Shown here piece by piece: positions 36,185 to 43,631 of a DNA stretch of 64,000 bases. Position 1 is the stretch's first letter. Each line of letters begins with the position of its first letter. Where the stretch lies: assembly GCF_048593165.1 (NCBI RefSeq), contig NZ_CP184271.1. One strand, given 5' to 3'. A program made the translations under genes and the position numbers. The DNA comes from Pectobacterium sp013449375. Lineage in GTDB: Bacteria; Pseudomonadota; Gammaproteobacteria; Enterobacterales; Enterobacteriaceae. The notes under the pieces are model-generated. The model saw nothing but the letters and a program-made list of their open reading frames with translations, ran no database searches and was not told the origin of the DNA.

Positions 36185-37378
36185 TTAAGACTTCGCGGGT
36201 TCTGCTGGCGCTTGCTGTGCCTGCTGATTTTCTTGAGCGACTTCTTTAGTTTTCACCTGCGCACCGGGTCTGATTTTTTGCAGGCCCGTAACAATAACGC
36301 GATCGCCCGCTTTCAAGCCTTCGGTGACCAACCATTTGTCACCAATTGCTTTACTGGTTGTAAGCGTGCGGGGTTCCACTTTATCGCCTTCCCCAACTAC
36401 CATAGCGGTAGCCTGTCCACGCGGGTCGCGAGTAACACCTTGCTGCGGCACTAATAAGGCCGTCGGGTTAACGCCAGAATCGAGACGCGCACGTACAAAC
36501 ATACCAGGAAGCAAGTTGTGCTGTGGGTTAGGGAAAATGGCGCGCAGCGTGATGGAGCCGGTGGTTTCATCTACCGTGACATCAGAGAATTCCAATGTAC
36601 CTGCCTCGGTATATTCAGTACCGTTTTCCAGCAGCAGGCGGACATTGGCTTTGCCTGCACTTTGTTTCAGCGTGCCGTTTTCCAGCTCTTTTTTCAGTTG
36701 CAGGAAATCATTGCTGGACTGTGTGACGTCAACATAAATCGGATCAAGCTGTTGCACGGTCGTTAATGCCGTCGCTTGCCCGGTCGCCACCAAGGCGCCT
36801 TCCGTTACCGTGGATTTACCTACGCGGCCTTCGATAGGTGAACTGACTTTGGTGTAAGCCAGATTGATTTGTGCGGTGTCTACCGCCGCTTTGGCAGCCT
36901 GAACGGCCGCATCAGCCTGACGAGAAGTGGCAACGGCCTGATCGTAATCCTGCTTGCTGACGTAGTTGGTGCCCAGCAGCGGTTTATAGCGGTTAACGGT
37001 CAGACGGGCAATTTCAGCCTGGGCCTGAGCCTGAGCGAGTGACCCTTTAGCGCTGTTGTAGCTTGCCTGATAGGTCGCAGGATCGATTTGATACAGCGAT
37101 GCACCGGCTTTAACGTCAGATCCTTCAACGAAGTTGCGCTTGAGGACAATACCGCCAACCTGCGGGCGCACCTCGGCAATGCGGTAAGCACTTGTACGGC
37201 CCGGCAGCTCGGTCATGACATTCAGTGCTTCCGTTTTTAACGTGACAATACCCACTTCAGGCATATGCTGCTGTGCGCCGCCTTGCTGATTATTGCCGCC
37301 ATCACATCCTGCGAGCATTAAGCTGCCAGAAAGCATCAGAACTGCCGCCAGAGGCGTTAGCCTTCTGTTTTTGTTCAT
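36185..37378 (-). CDS. acrA: Efflux pump periplasmic adaptor AcrA
   Basis: AcrA is the lipid-anchored membrane fusion protein that links AcrB to TolC. The 397-residue precursor has a lipoprotein signal ending LMLAGC (Cys25), the split biotinyl-lipoyl domain, a long alpha-helical hairpin (about 95-170, with many Ala, Gln and Lys) and beta-barrel regions. The C-terminal tail is rich in Gln, Ala and Pro. Transcription comes from the operator region shared with acrR. Confidence 0.97.
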   Translation of the reverse strand: MNKNRRLTPLAAVLMLSGSLMLAGCDGGNNQQGGAQQHMPEVGIVTLKTEALNVMTELPGRTSAYRIAEVRPQVGGIVLKRNFVEGSDVKAGASLYQIDPATYQASYNSAKGSLAQAQAQAEIARLTVNRYKPLLGTNYVSKQDYDQAVATSRQADAAVQAAKAAVDTAQINLAYTKVSSPIEGRVGKSTVTEGALVATGQATALTTVQQLDPIYVDVTQSSNDFLQLKKELENGTLKQSAGKANVRLLLENGTEYTEAGTLEFSDVTVDETTGSITLRAIFPNPQHNLLPGMFVRARLDSGVNPTALLVPQQGVTRDPRGQATAMVVGEGDKVEPRTLTTSKAIGDKWLVTEGLKAGDRVIVTGLQKIRPGAQVKTKEVAQENQQAQQAPAEPAKS

Positions 37379-37468
37379 AGATAAACCTCAAGTGTCCGAT
37401 TTGAAATTGACCAATGGATCACAAGCCCAAAAACCCATTGCTGCTATAGTCTTATGTTCGTGCTATGT

Positions 37469-37492
37469 TACATACATACTTGAATGTATGTA
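37469..37492. promoter_or_regulatory. AcrR operator between acrA and acrR
   Basis: TACATACATACTTGAATGTATGTA is a 24-base inverted repeat. It has the same length and nearly the same sequence as the E. coli AcrR site. It lies in the divergent acrA-acrR promoter region, so AcrR would repress both directions. Confidence 0.92.
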
Positions 37493-37520
37493 AATCTCAC
37501 TTTCCTTCAAATACAGCGTT

Positions 37521-37561
37521 ATGGCACGAAAAACCAAATTATCATGGCACGAAAAACCAAA
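37521..37561 (+). repeat. Direct duplication of the acrR start
   Basis: An 18-base sequence beginning ATGGCACGAAAAACC occurs at 37521-37538 and again at 37544-37561 (period 23). Only the second ATG is in frame with acrR. The first opens a 28-codon frame that ends TAA at 37605-37607. Confidence 0.95.
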
Positions 37562-38185
37562 GAACAGGCTCAGGAAACCCGACAACAGATACTGGATACC
37601 GCGTTAAGAGTGTTCTCTGAGCATGGTGTGTCTGCGACTTCATTGTCCGACATTGCGACTGCTGCTGGTGTGACCCGCGGTGCTATTTATTGGCACTTTA
37701 AGAACAAGGCCGAAATTTTCGATGAGATCTGGGCGCTGGCAGAGTCAAAAATCAGTGAGTTTGAAATAGAGTATCAGACAAAATTCCCTGATAATCCACT
37801 CCGCGTAATGCGTGAATTATTGATTTATATGCTGCGTTTAACGGTTAATGATACTCACTGGCGATCCATTATGGAGATTGTTTTTCACAAATGTGAGTTT
37901 GTCGGTGAAATGTTGCAATCGTATAATGCGCGCAAAGAGCTTTATCTTTCCTGCTATGTCGATATTGAAGAAAATCTGATTAAGTGCATTCATATGGGCA
38001 TGTTACCGACGGACATTCATCCACGCCGAGCAGCGATTGCGCTGCGTGCCTATTTTTCCGGCGTGATGGAAAACTGGTTATTTATGCCGGAAAGTTTCGA
38101 TCTCGATCAAGATGCCCCAGCGCTGGTGGATGCCTTTATCGATATGCTACATTTTAGCCCAGCGCTACGCAAACCCGCTGAATAA
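37544..38185 (+). CDS. acrR: TetR-family repressor AcrR
   Basis: AcrR represses acrAB and itself, and lets go when it binds pump substrates. The 213 residues have the TetR DNA-binding helix-turn-helix at about 25-55 (HGVSATSLSDIATAAGVTRGAIYWHFKNK) and a ligand-binding C-terminal domain. The family N-terminus MARKTKEQAQETRQQIL fixes the start at 37544. An in-frame ATG at 37484 lies inside the operator and is unlikely. No good ribosome binding site precedes 37544, because the start region is duplicated and the ancestral one would serve the first copy. Confidence 0.92.
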   Translation: MARKTKEQAQETRQQILDTALRVFSEHGVSATSLSDIATAAGVTRGAIYWHFKNKAEIFDEIWALAESKISEFEIEYQTKFPDNPLRVMRELLIYMLRLTVNDTHWRSIMEIVFHKCEFVGEMLQSYNARKELYLSCYVDIEENLIKCIHMGMLPTDIHPRRAAIALRAYFSGVMENWLFMPESFDLDQDAPALVDAFIDMLHFSPALRKPAE

Positions 38186-38219
38186 GCCGTCGCTGGACGG
38201 CACTAACGCCTTTTATCAT

Positions 38220-38399
38220 TCAATATCTCTTTGATTGTGGGGCTGCGTCGCTTCCTTCTTGTGAGCACTTTTTCTCAAAATCGTTACGTACAATCTCCAG
38301 CGCGGCCAGCGCGATACGAGGCTCGATCTGGTTTTCTTCCAGCAACATGATCAAATCGACCGCCAGTTTGATTTCGGGTGGGGCATTTTCAAGTGACAT
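38220..38399 (-). CDS. rsmS: Pleiotropic regulator RsmS
   Basis: The 59-residue protein begins MSLENAPPEIKLAVDLIMLL and matches the YbaM/RsmS family. In Pectobacterium RsmS affects secondary metabolite and virulence factor production together with the Rsm system. It has no recognisable DNA-binding motif; most of it looks helical. It lies 36 bases downstream of priC on the same strand, as ybaM does in E. coli, so co-transcription is likely. I read it directly from the sequence because it is short. Confidence 0.88.
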   Translation of the reverse strand: MSLENAPPEIKLAVDLIMLLEENQIEPRIALAALEIVRNDFEKKCSQEGSDAAPQSKRY

Positions 38400-38435
38400 A
38401 ACGTCATTCCTCTTTTTTATCGGCGAGCCGCTGTG

Positions 38436-38972
38436 TTATAGCCCTTGTTCCCGGCGTTCGATCTGGCGCTCCAGTCGTGACAACGCCTGACGGCAGCGTG
38501 AGAGTCGTCCTTCCAGCGCCGCCAGCTCTTTTTGTAATCGCTGTTGCTCGCTGAAAAGCGTCTGTGTGATGAGCAGGCTTTCTCTATCTTGAATCATGGA
38601 GAGCAAACGGCGTTCATAATCCTGATGTTCTGCCAGTTTGTGGTACACATCTTCCGGCGGCGGGGCGGCATGTTGCTCTTGCCTGCGTAATGATTGCGTG
38701 GCCAGTTCACGCTGGAGTGCGGCTATCTGGCTGACCAGTTTTTCTGCCAGAAATGCCACACGTTCGGTGCGTTGCTCTGCGACCAACTGCTTTATTGCCT
38801 GCAAATTTTGTTCAACTTCGGCGCGATAATCCCGTAGTCGGGTGCCATAGCTGCTAAAAAGCTGGCGATCAAAGCGCGATTGCGGCACGGCTTTATCTGC
38901 CAGCGGTTCAAGCTCTTTCGCCAGCGTAGTAATTTGTTGTTCAAGCGCCTGCAGCAATCGGTGCGTGTTCAC
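38436..38972 (-). CDS. priC: Primosomal replication protein PriC (N'')
   Basis: PriC helps reload the replicative helicase DnaB at stalled forks, in a route independent of PriA-PriB. The 178 residues are almost all helical and rich in Arg, Gln, Glu and Leu. The conserved basic C-terminus (RLSRCRQALSRLERQIERRE) is used for SSB contact. Sequence drift in this family is high, but length, composition and place before rsmS fit. Confidence 0.9.
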   Translation of the reverse strand: MNTHRLLQALEQQITTLAKELEPLADKAVPQSRFDRQLFSSYGTRLRDYRAEVEQNLQAIKQLVAEQRTERVAFLAEKLVSQIAALQRELATQSLRRQEQHAAPPPEDVYHKLAEHQDYERRLLSMIQDRESLLITQTLFSEQQRLQKELAALEGRLSRCRQALSRLERQIERREQGL

Positions 38973-39180
38973 GGTTTCCCTTACGGTAAGGCTGATGATT
39001 CAGCGCGTCGGTGCGTGGTGTATTGATAATTGTTAGCTAGCATCGCCTTAATACACCGTATGAGGATATCTTAACTAATTCATCAGACAAGGTGGTGATA
39101 AAGTGTGATAGACACTATCGCAGACAAAGCATACTGCGTAGACAAAACATATTGGTAGTGAACAACGTATAAAGGTGAAT

Positions 39181-39576
39181 ATGTATCGCGCGTTGCTGAT
39201 GATATTGGGGTGGGTTTCCGTTGTGCTGGCAACGTTGGGTGTTGTGTTGCCTTTATTGCCGACCACACCTTTCTTGTTACTGGCTGCCTGGTGTTTTGCC
39301 CGTTCGTCTCCGCGTTTCCACGACTGGCTATTATACCGTTCGTGGTTTGGCAGTTATTTGCGCCATTGGCAGCAGCATCGGGCTCTGCCACCGGGAGCAA
39401 AATGGAAGGCGGTTACCATGATTCTGTTAACGTTCGCACTTTCACTTTGGCTGGTGAAGCTGGTTTGGGTCAGGATCTTGCTATTGGTCATTTTGGCTAT
39501 TTTGTTGACCTTCATGCTTCGTTTACCCGTGCTTGATCCAGAACAACAAACGCAGGGCGCGAATCCGAAAAGATAG
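39181..39576 (+). CDS. ybaN: DUF454 inner-membrane protein YbaN
   Basis: The 131-residue protein matches the YbaN/DUF454 family: two N-terminal helices with GVVLPLLPTTPFLLLAAWCFARSSPRFHDWL, an interior loop, and two C-terminal helices. The function is unknown. I chose the ATG at 39181, with AAAGG six bases before it; a GTG at 39175 in frame is the alternative. The place between priC and apt is conserved. Confidence 0.92.
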   Translation: MYRALLMILGWVSVVLATLGVVLPLLPTTPFLLLAAWCFARSSPRFHDWLLYRSWFGSYLRHWQQHRALPPGAKWKAVTMILLTFALSLWLVKLVWVRILLLVILAILLTFMLRLPVLDPEQQTQGANPKR

Positions 39577-39792
39577 CGTAAGCAGCGATCCTGTGACGGA
39601 AATACAAAAAATACGCACCCAGAGTGCGGATAGTTGCATTTGTCCGCCACTTTGACTAGATTTGGGCGTTTTCGTGCGCGGGTCGCCATTTTCCTCTTTG
39701 TCATAATGCCTCTTCATCACGCCATACGATGATGAAAGCCTTGTGGTGACCGGCATTTGTATGTTCAGAACGTTTTATCAGGCACAACTATG

Positions 39793-40347
39793 ATGACCGT
39801 AACAGCGCAGCAGCAGGCAGAGTTAATTAAAAACAGTATCAAAAGCATCCCCGATTATCCGAAGCCGGGCATACTGTTCCGTGACGTCACCAGCCTGCTG
39901 GAAGAACCTGTGGCCTATGCGGCCAGTATTGATATGCTGGCGAACCGTTACCGCAATAGCGGTGTGACGAAGGTTGTCGGCACGGAAGCGCGTGGTTTTC
40001 TGTTTGGTGCACCAGTTGCTTTAGCGCTGGGTGTGGGTTTTGTTCCGGTGCGTAAACCGGGCAAGCTGCCACGTCCGACAATCAGCGAAAGCTATGAACT
40101 CGAGTATGGTTCCGATACGCTGGAAATCCATGCTGATGCGATCTCTGCTGGTGATAATGTGCTGGTGATCGACGATCTGCTGGCAACGGGAGGTACGCTC
40201 GAAGCGACGGTGAAACTGATTCGTCGTCTGGGCGGCACGGTTAACGATGCGGCATTTATCATTAATTTGTTCGATCTGGGTGGCGAGCAACGCCTGACCG
40301 AGATGGGCGTCACCTGCTATAGCCTGGTTGACTTCCCCGGACATTAA
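39793..40347 (+). CDS. apt: Adenine phosphoribosyltransferase
   Basis: Apt salvages adenine to AMP with PRPP. The 184 residues include the PRPP-binding loop VLVIDDLLATGGTLEA (about 125-140) and the conserved adenine-side KVVGTEARGFLFGAPVA. I chose the ATG at 39793 (MTVTAQQQAEL) to match E. coli; an adjacent ATG at 39790 is equally possible. dnaX follows 74 bases later on the same strand, as in E. coli, where the two can be co-transcribed. Confidence 0.97.
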   Translation: MTVTAQQQAELIKNSIKSIPDYPKPGILFRDVTSLLEEPVAYAASIDMLANRYRNSGVTKVVGTEARGFLFGAPVALALGVGFVPVRKPGKLPRPTISESYELEYGSDTLEIHADAISAGDNVLVIDDLLATGGTLEATVKLIRRLGGTVNDAAFIINLFDLGGEQRLTEMGVTCYSLVDFPGH

Positions 40348-40421
40348 TCATAACAGTCTCGCCGATAGCGGCGTGGCTGTGTTAGCATGATCGCCTCAAT
40401 AACTCGACTATTGCGGTATTG

Positions 40422-42482
40422 ATGAGCTATCAGGTTCTTGCCCGTAAGTGGCGTCCCCAAACCTTTACCCACGTTGTCGGTCAGGAACATGTTCTGACCG
40501 CGTTGGCTAATGGCCTTTCCCTAGGCAGAATCCATCACGCGTATTTGTTTTCTGGCACCCGTGGCGTCGGGAAGACGTCGATTGCCCGTTTGCTGGCAAA
40601 AGGGCTAAACTGTGAACAGGGCGTGACGGCAACGCCGTGTGGTCAATGTGATAACTGCCGCGAAATTGAACAGGGCCGTTTTGTCGATTTGATTGAAATC
40701 GACGCTGCGTCTCGTACTAAAGTAGAAGATACTCGCGATCTGTTGGATAACGTGCAGTACGCCCCCGCGCGTGGACGGTTCAAGGTGTACCTGATTGACG
40801 AAGTACACATGCTATCGCGTCACAGCTTTAATGCGCTGCTGAAAACGCTGGAAGAACCGCCTCCGCACGTTAAATTCCTGTTGGCGACCACCGATCCGCA
40901 GAAACTGCCAGTGACCATTCTGTCACGCTGCCTGCAATTTCACCTCAAAGCGCTGGATGTTGAACAGATTCGCGCGCATCTGGAACAGGTATTACAGGCA
41001 GAAAACCTCGTTAGTGAGCCCCGCGCTCTGCAACTCTTAGCGCGTGCTGCCGATGGAAGCTTGCGCGATGCGCTGAGCCTGACCGATCAGGCCATTGCTA
41101 TGGGGCAGGGGCAGGTCACGACCGCTTCCGTCAGTCAAATGCTGGGCACGTTGGATGATGAACAACCGCTGGCACTTATTGAAGCGCTGGCGAAAGGCGA
41201 TGGTGCACAGGTCATGTCGCTGTTAGATCAGGTTGCGGCACGGGGTGTGGACTGGGAATCACTGCTGGTAGAAACCCAGACGCTGTTACACCGCATTGCG
41301 ATGGTTCAACTGCTGCCTGCGGCATTGGGTGATGATTACGCTGCTGTTGAAGCCCGTATGCGAGATTTAGCGCGTGCGCTGCCGCCTGCGGACGTGCAGT
41401 TGTATTACCAGACGATGTTAATTGGCCGCAAAGAACTGCCTTTTGCGCCAGATCGTCGCATGGGCGTTGAAATGACGTTACTGAGAGCGCTGGCGTTTCA
41501 CCCTAGTCAGATTATCGCCGAACCTGTCGCGCCAATGAGTGCTGCGCGAGCTCCTGTTATTCAACCCGCCGTGCCGTCGCAGCCTGTTGCCGCTGCATCG
41601 GCGAGGACTCGTACACCAGCGCCGCAGAACAATGAACCTCTGGCTGACGTACAGGCACCCACTTATTCTCCCGAACCACCGCTGGATGCATCTGCGTATG
41701 CGCCACCGTTAGGGGAACCTTCTGCTTCATCGTCTTCTCAGCAGCCGCATGATGAGAGTGAACTGCCTGATGCGACGTCCCAACTGTTACAGGCGCGCAG
41801 TCAACTGCTGCGAAAACAGGGGAGCACGCCACCAAAAAAGGCTGAACCGGCAGCGTCTGACAACACGCGGCCGGCAACCTCAGCGCTGGAGCGGTTAGCT
41901 TCGGTGACTGAGCGCAGCATTCAACGGCAAAACGCGAAAACCTCGCCTTCCGAACCTAAAAAACCGGAAGCCTATCGTTGGCGGGCGCAAAACAAAGTCG
42001 ATGAAGAAAAGGTCGATGTGGCGACGCCAAAAGCGCTGCGTTCGGCGTTAGAACACGAAAAAACGCCGGAGCTGGCAGCACGGCTGGCGGAAGAGTCACT
42101 GGAGCGGGATGCTTGGGCAGCGGAAATCCATCGCCTGACGCTGCCAAAGCTGGTACAACAGCTGGCACTCAATGCGTTTAAAGAGAGCGAAGAAGCGGGC
42201 AAAGTCCATTTGCATCTTCGCTCATCCCAGCGGCACCTGAATTCGCCGGCGGCGCAAAAGACGCTGGCGGACGCATTGACGGCCCACTACGGGCACCCTG
42301 TAGAATTACTGATTACGGAAGACGACAATCCAGCGGTGCGGACGCCGTTGGAATGGCGCCAGGCTATATACGAAGAGAAACTGACGCAGGCGCGTCAGTC
42401 TATTCTGGCCGATACAACGATTCAAACGCTGCGGCGTTTCTTTGATGCGGAACTGGACGAAGAAAGTATCCGCCCTGTTTAA
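40422..42482 (+). CDS. dnaX: DNA polymerase III subunits tau and gamma
   Basis: DnaX is the clamp-loader ATPase. The full 686-residue product is tau, which also ties the two core polymerases to DnaB. Motifs: Walker A GTRGVGKTS (about 45-53), a zinc module CGQCDNC (about 73-79) and the DEVH box. An Ala/Pro/Ser-rich linker (about 370-500) leads to the C-terminal tau domain. A programmed -1 frameshift at 41834-41840 yields gamma. The linker is longer than in E. coli, where tau has 643 residues. I chose ATG 40422 (MSYQVLARKWRP); a TTG lies one codon upstream. Confidence 0.97.
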   Translation: MSYQVLARKWRPQTFTHVVGQEHVLTALANGLSLGRIHHAYLFSGTRGVGKTSIARLLAKGLNCEQGVTATPCGQCDNCREIEQGRFVDLIEIDAASRTKVEDTRDLLDNVQYAPARGRFKVYLIDEVHMLSRHSFNALLKTLEEPPPHVKFLLATTDPQKLPVTILSRCLQFHLKALDVEQIRAHLEQVLQAENLVSEPRALQLLARAADGSLRDALSLTDQAIAMGQGQVTTASVSQMLGTLDDEQPLALIEALAKGDGAQVMSLLDQVAARGVDWESLLVETQTLLHRIAMVQLLPAALGDDYAAVEARMRDLARALPPADVQLYYQTMLIGRKELPFAPDRRMGVEMTLLRALAFHPSQIIAEPVAPMSAARAPVIQPAVPSQPVAAASARTRTPAPQNNEPLADVQAPTYSPEPPLDASAYAPPLGEPSASSSSQQPHDESELPDATSQLLQARSQLLRKQGSTPPKKAEPAASDNTRPATSALERLASVTERSIQRQNAKTSPSEPKKPEAYRWRAQNKVDEEKVDVATPKALRSALEHEKTPELAARLAEESLERDAWAAEIHRLTLPKLVQQLALNAFKESEEAGKVHLHLRSSQRHLNSPAAQKTLADALTAHYGHPVELLITEDDNPAVRTPLEWRQAIYEEKLTQARQSILADTTIQTLRRFFDAELDEESIRPV
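41818..41874 (+). promoter_or_regulatory. Programmed -1 frameshift signal in dnaX
   Basis: Three parts are in order: an internal Shine-Dalgarno-like AGGGGAG at about 41818-41824; the slippery heptamer A-AAA-AAG at 41834-41840, in the right phase; and a hairpin CCGGCAGCG / CGCGGCCGG (41847-41855 with 41866-41874, one A-G mismatch). After slipping, ribosomes read GGC and then the stop TGA at 41843-41845. This gives gamma of about 474 residues, exactly the E. coli arrangement. Confidence 0.93.
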
Positions 42483-42522
42483 CCGCTGCGAGTGCGCAGC
42501 CCGACGTGATAGAGAGAAAACT

Positions 42523-42852
42523 ATGTTTGGTAAAGGTGGAATTGGCAACCTGATGAAGCAAGCCCAGCAGATGCAGGAAAAAATGCAGCAGATGCAGGAA
42601 GAAATTGCGAATCTGGAAGTCACGGGCGAATCGGGCGCGGGTCTGGTGAAAATTACGATCAACGGTGCGCATAACTGCCGCCGCGTGGAAATCGATCCCA
42701 GCCTGATGGAAGATGATAAAGAGATGCTGGAAGATCTGATTGCTGCGGCATTCAATGATGCTGCCCGCCGCATCGCGGAAACGCAGAAAGAGAAAATGGC
42801 GTCGGTTTCCAGCGGTATGCAACTGCCGCCAGGCTTCAAGATGCCGTTCTGA
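42523..42852 (+). CDS. ybaB: Nucleoid-associated protein YbaB/EbfC
   Basis: YbaB is a small dimeric DNA-binding protein of the EbfC family. The 109 residues begin MFGKGGIGNLMKQAQQMQEKMQ, with a helical start, and end with the conserved LPPGFKMPF. It follows dnaX by 40 bases with AGAGAG before the ATG, and its stop overlaps the recR start (TGATG). The dnaX-ybaB-recR operon is conserved widely. Confidence 0.96.
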   Translation: MFGKGGIGNLMKQAQQMQEKMQQMQEEIANLEVTGESGAGLVKITINGAHNCRRVEIDPSLMEDDKEMLEDLIAAAFNDAARRIAETQKEKMASVSSGMQLPPGFKMPF

Positions 42853-43457
42853 TGCAGACCAGTCCGCTTCTTGAATCACTGATGGAAGCGCTGCGCTGCC
42901 TGCCGGGCGTTGGACCCAAATCGGCACAGCGCATGGCGTTTCAACTGCTGCAACGTAACCGCAGCGGCGGTATGCGTCTGGCGCAGGCGTTGACGCGGGC
43001 GATGTCCGAAATCGGCCACTGTAGCGATTGTCGGACATTCACCGAGCAGGATGTGTGTGCGATTTGCTCGAATTCGCGTCGCCAGCAAAACGGCCAGATT
43101 TGCGTGGTGGAAAGCCCGGCTGATATTCAGGCTATCGAACAGACGGGGCAGTTTGCTGGCCGTTACTTTGTACTGATGGGTCACTTGTCGCCGCTTGATG
43201 GCATTGGCCCGGACGATATCGGTTTGGGGCGGTTGGAAGAACGCTTGCAGGTGGAGTCGATCAGCGAAGTGATTCTGGCAACCAACCCGACGGTTGAAGG
43301 CGACGCGACGGCGAACTATATTGCTGAACTGTGCGCACAACACGGTGTGATGGCCAGCCGTATTGCTCACGGTGTTCCCGTTGGCGGAGAGCTGGAAATG
43401 GTCGACGGCACCACGCTGTCCCATTCACTCGCGGGGCGCCAGCCTTTCCGGTTTTAA
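42852..43457 (+). CDS. recR: Recombination mediator RecR
   Basis: RecR works with RecO and RecF to load RecA on gapped DNA. The 201 residues have an N-terminal helix-hairpin-helix (LPGVGPKSAQRMAF, about 17-30), a C4 zinc finger (CSDC about 57-60, then CAIC) and a Toprim domain (CVVESPADIQAIEQTG). Its ATG shares a base with the ybaB stop, so it is translationally coupled. Confidence 0.98.
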   Translation: MQTSPLLESLMEALRCLPGVGPKSAQRMAFQLLQRNRSGGMRLAQALTRAMSEIGHCSDCRTFTEQDVCAICSNSRRQQNGQICVVESPADIQAIEQTGQFAGRYFVLMGHLSPLDGIGPDDIGLGRLEERLQVESISEVILATNPTVEGDATANYIAELCAQHGVMASRIAHGVPVGGELEMVDGTTLSHSLAGRQPFRF

Positions 43458-43462
43458 TCTGT

Positions 43463-43500
43463 CGGCTGCCAGCGCCATTATCTGGCAGCCGCAGTTTTGT
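43463..43500 (+). terminator. Rho-independent terminator of recR
   Basis: Perfect stem CGGCTGCCAG / CTGGCAGCCG, followed by CAGTTTTGTTTTT. Confidence 0.8.
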
Positions 43501-43546
43501 TTTTCATTCTTATCGCACCGCTTTCTTTTTTCACTGAAATTTACCC

Positions 43547-43575
43547 CTTGAAATCAACCTGGTTTATCCCCATCT
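43547..43575 (+). promoter_or_regulatory. Sigma-32 promoter of htpG
   Basis: CTTGAAA (43547-43553), 14 bases, then CCCCATCT (43568-43575) match both consensus elements of the heat-shock promoter. htpG is a known sigma-32 target in E. coli. Confidence 0.92.
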
Positions 43576-43631
43576 GCTACTTATCGTCAGTTTAATCAGC
43601 CTGAATAATATTAGGATTGAGGTAAGCAACA

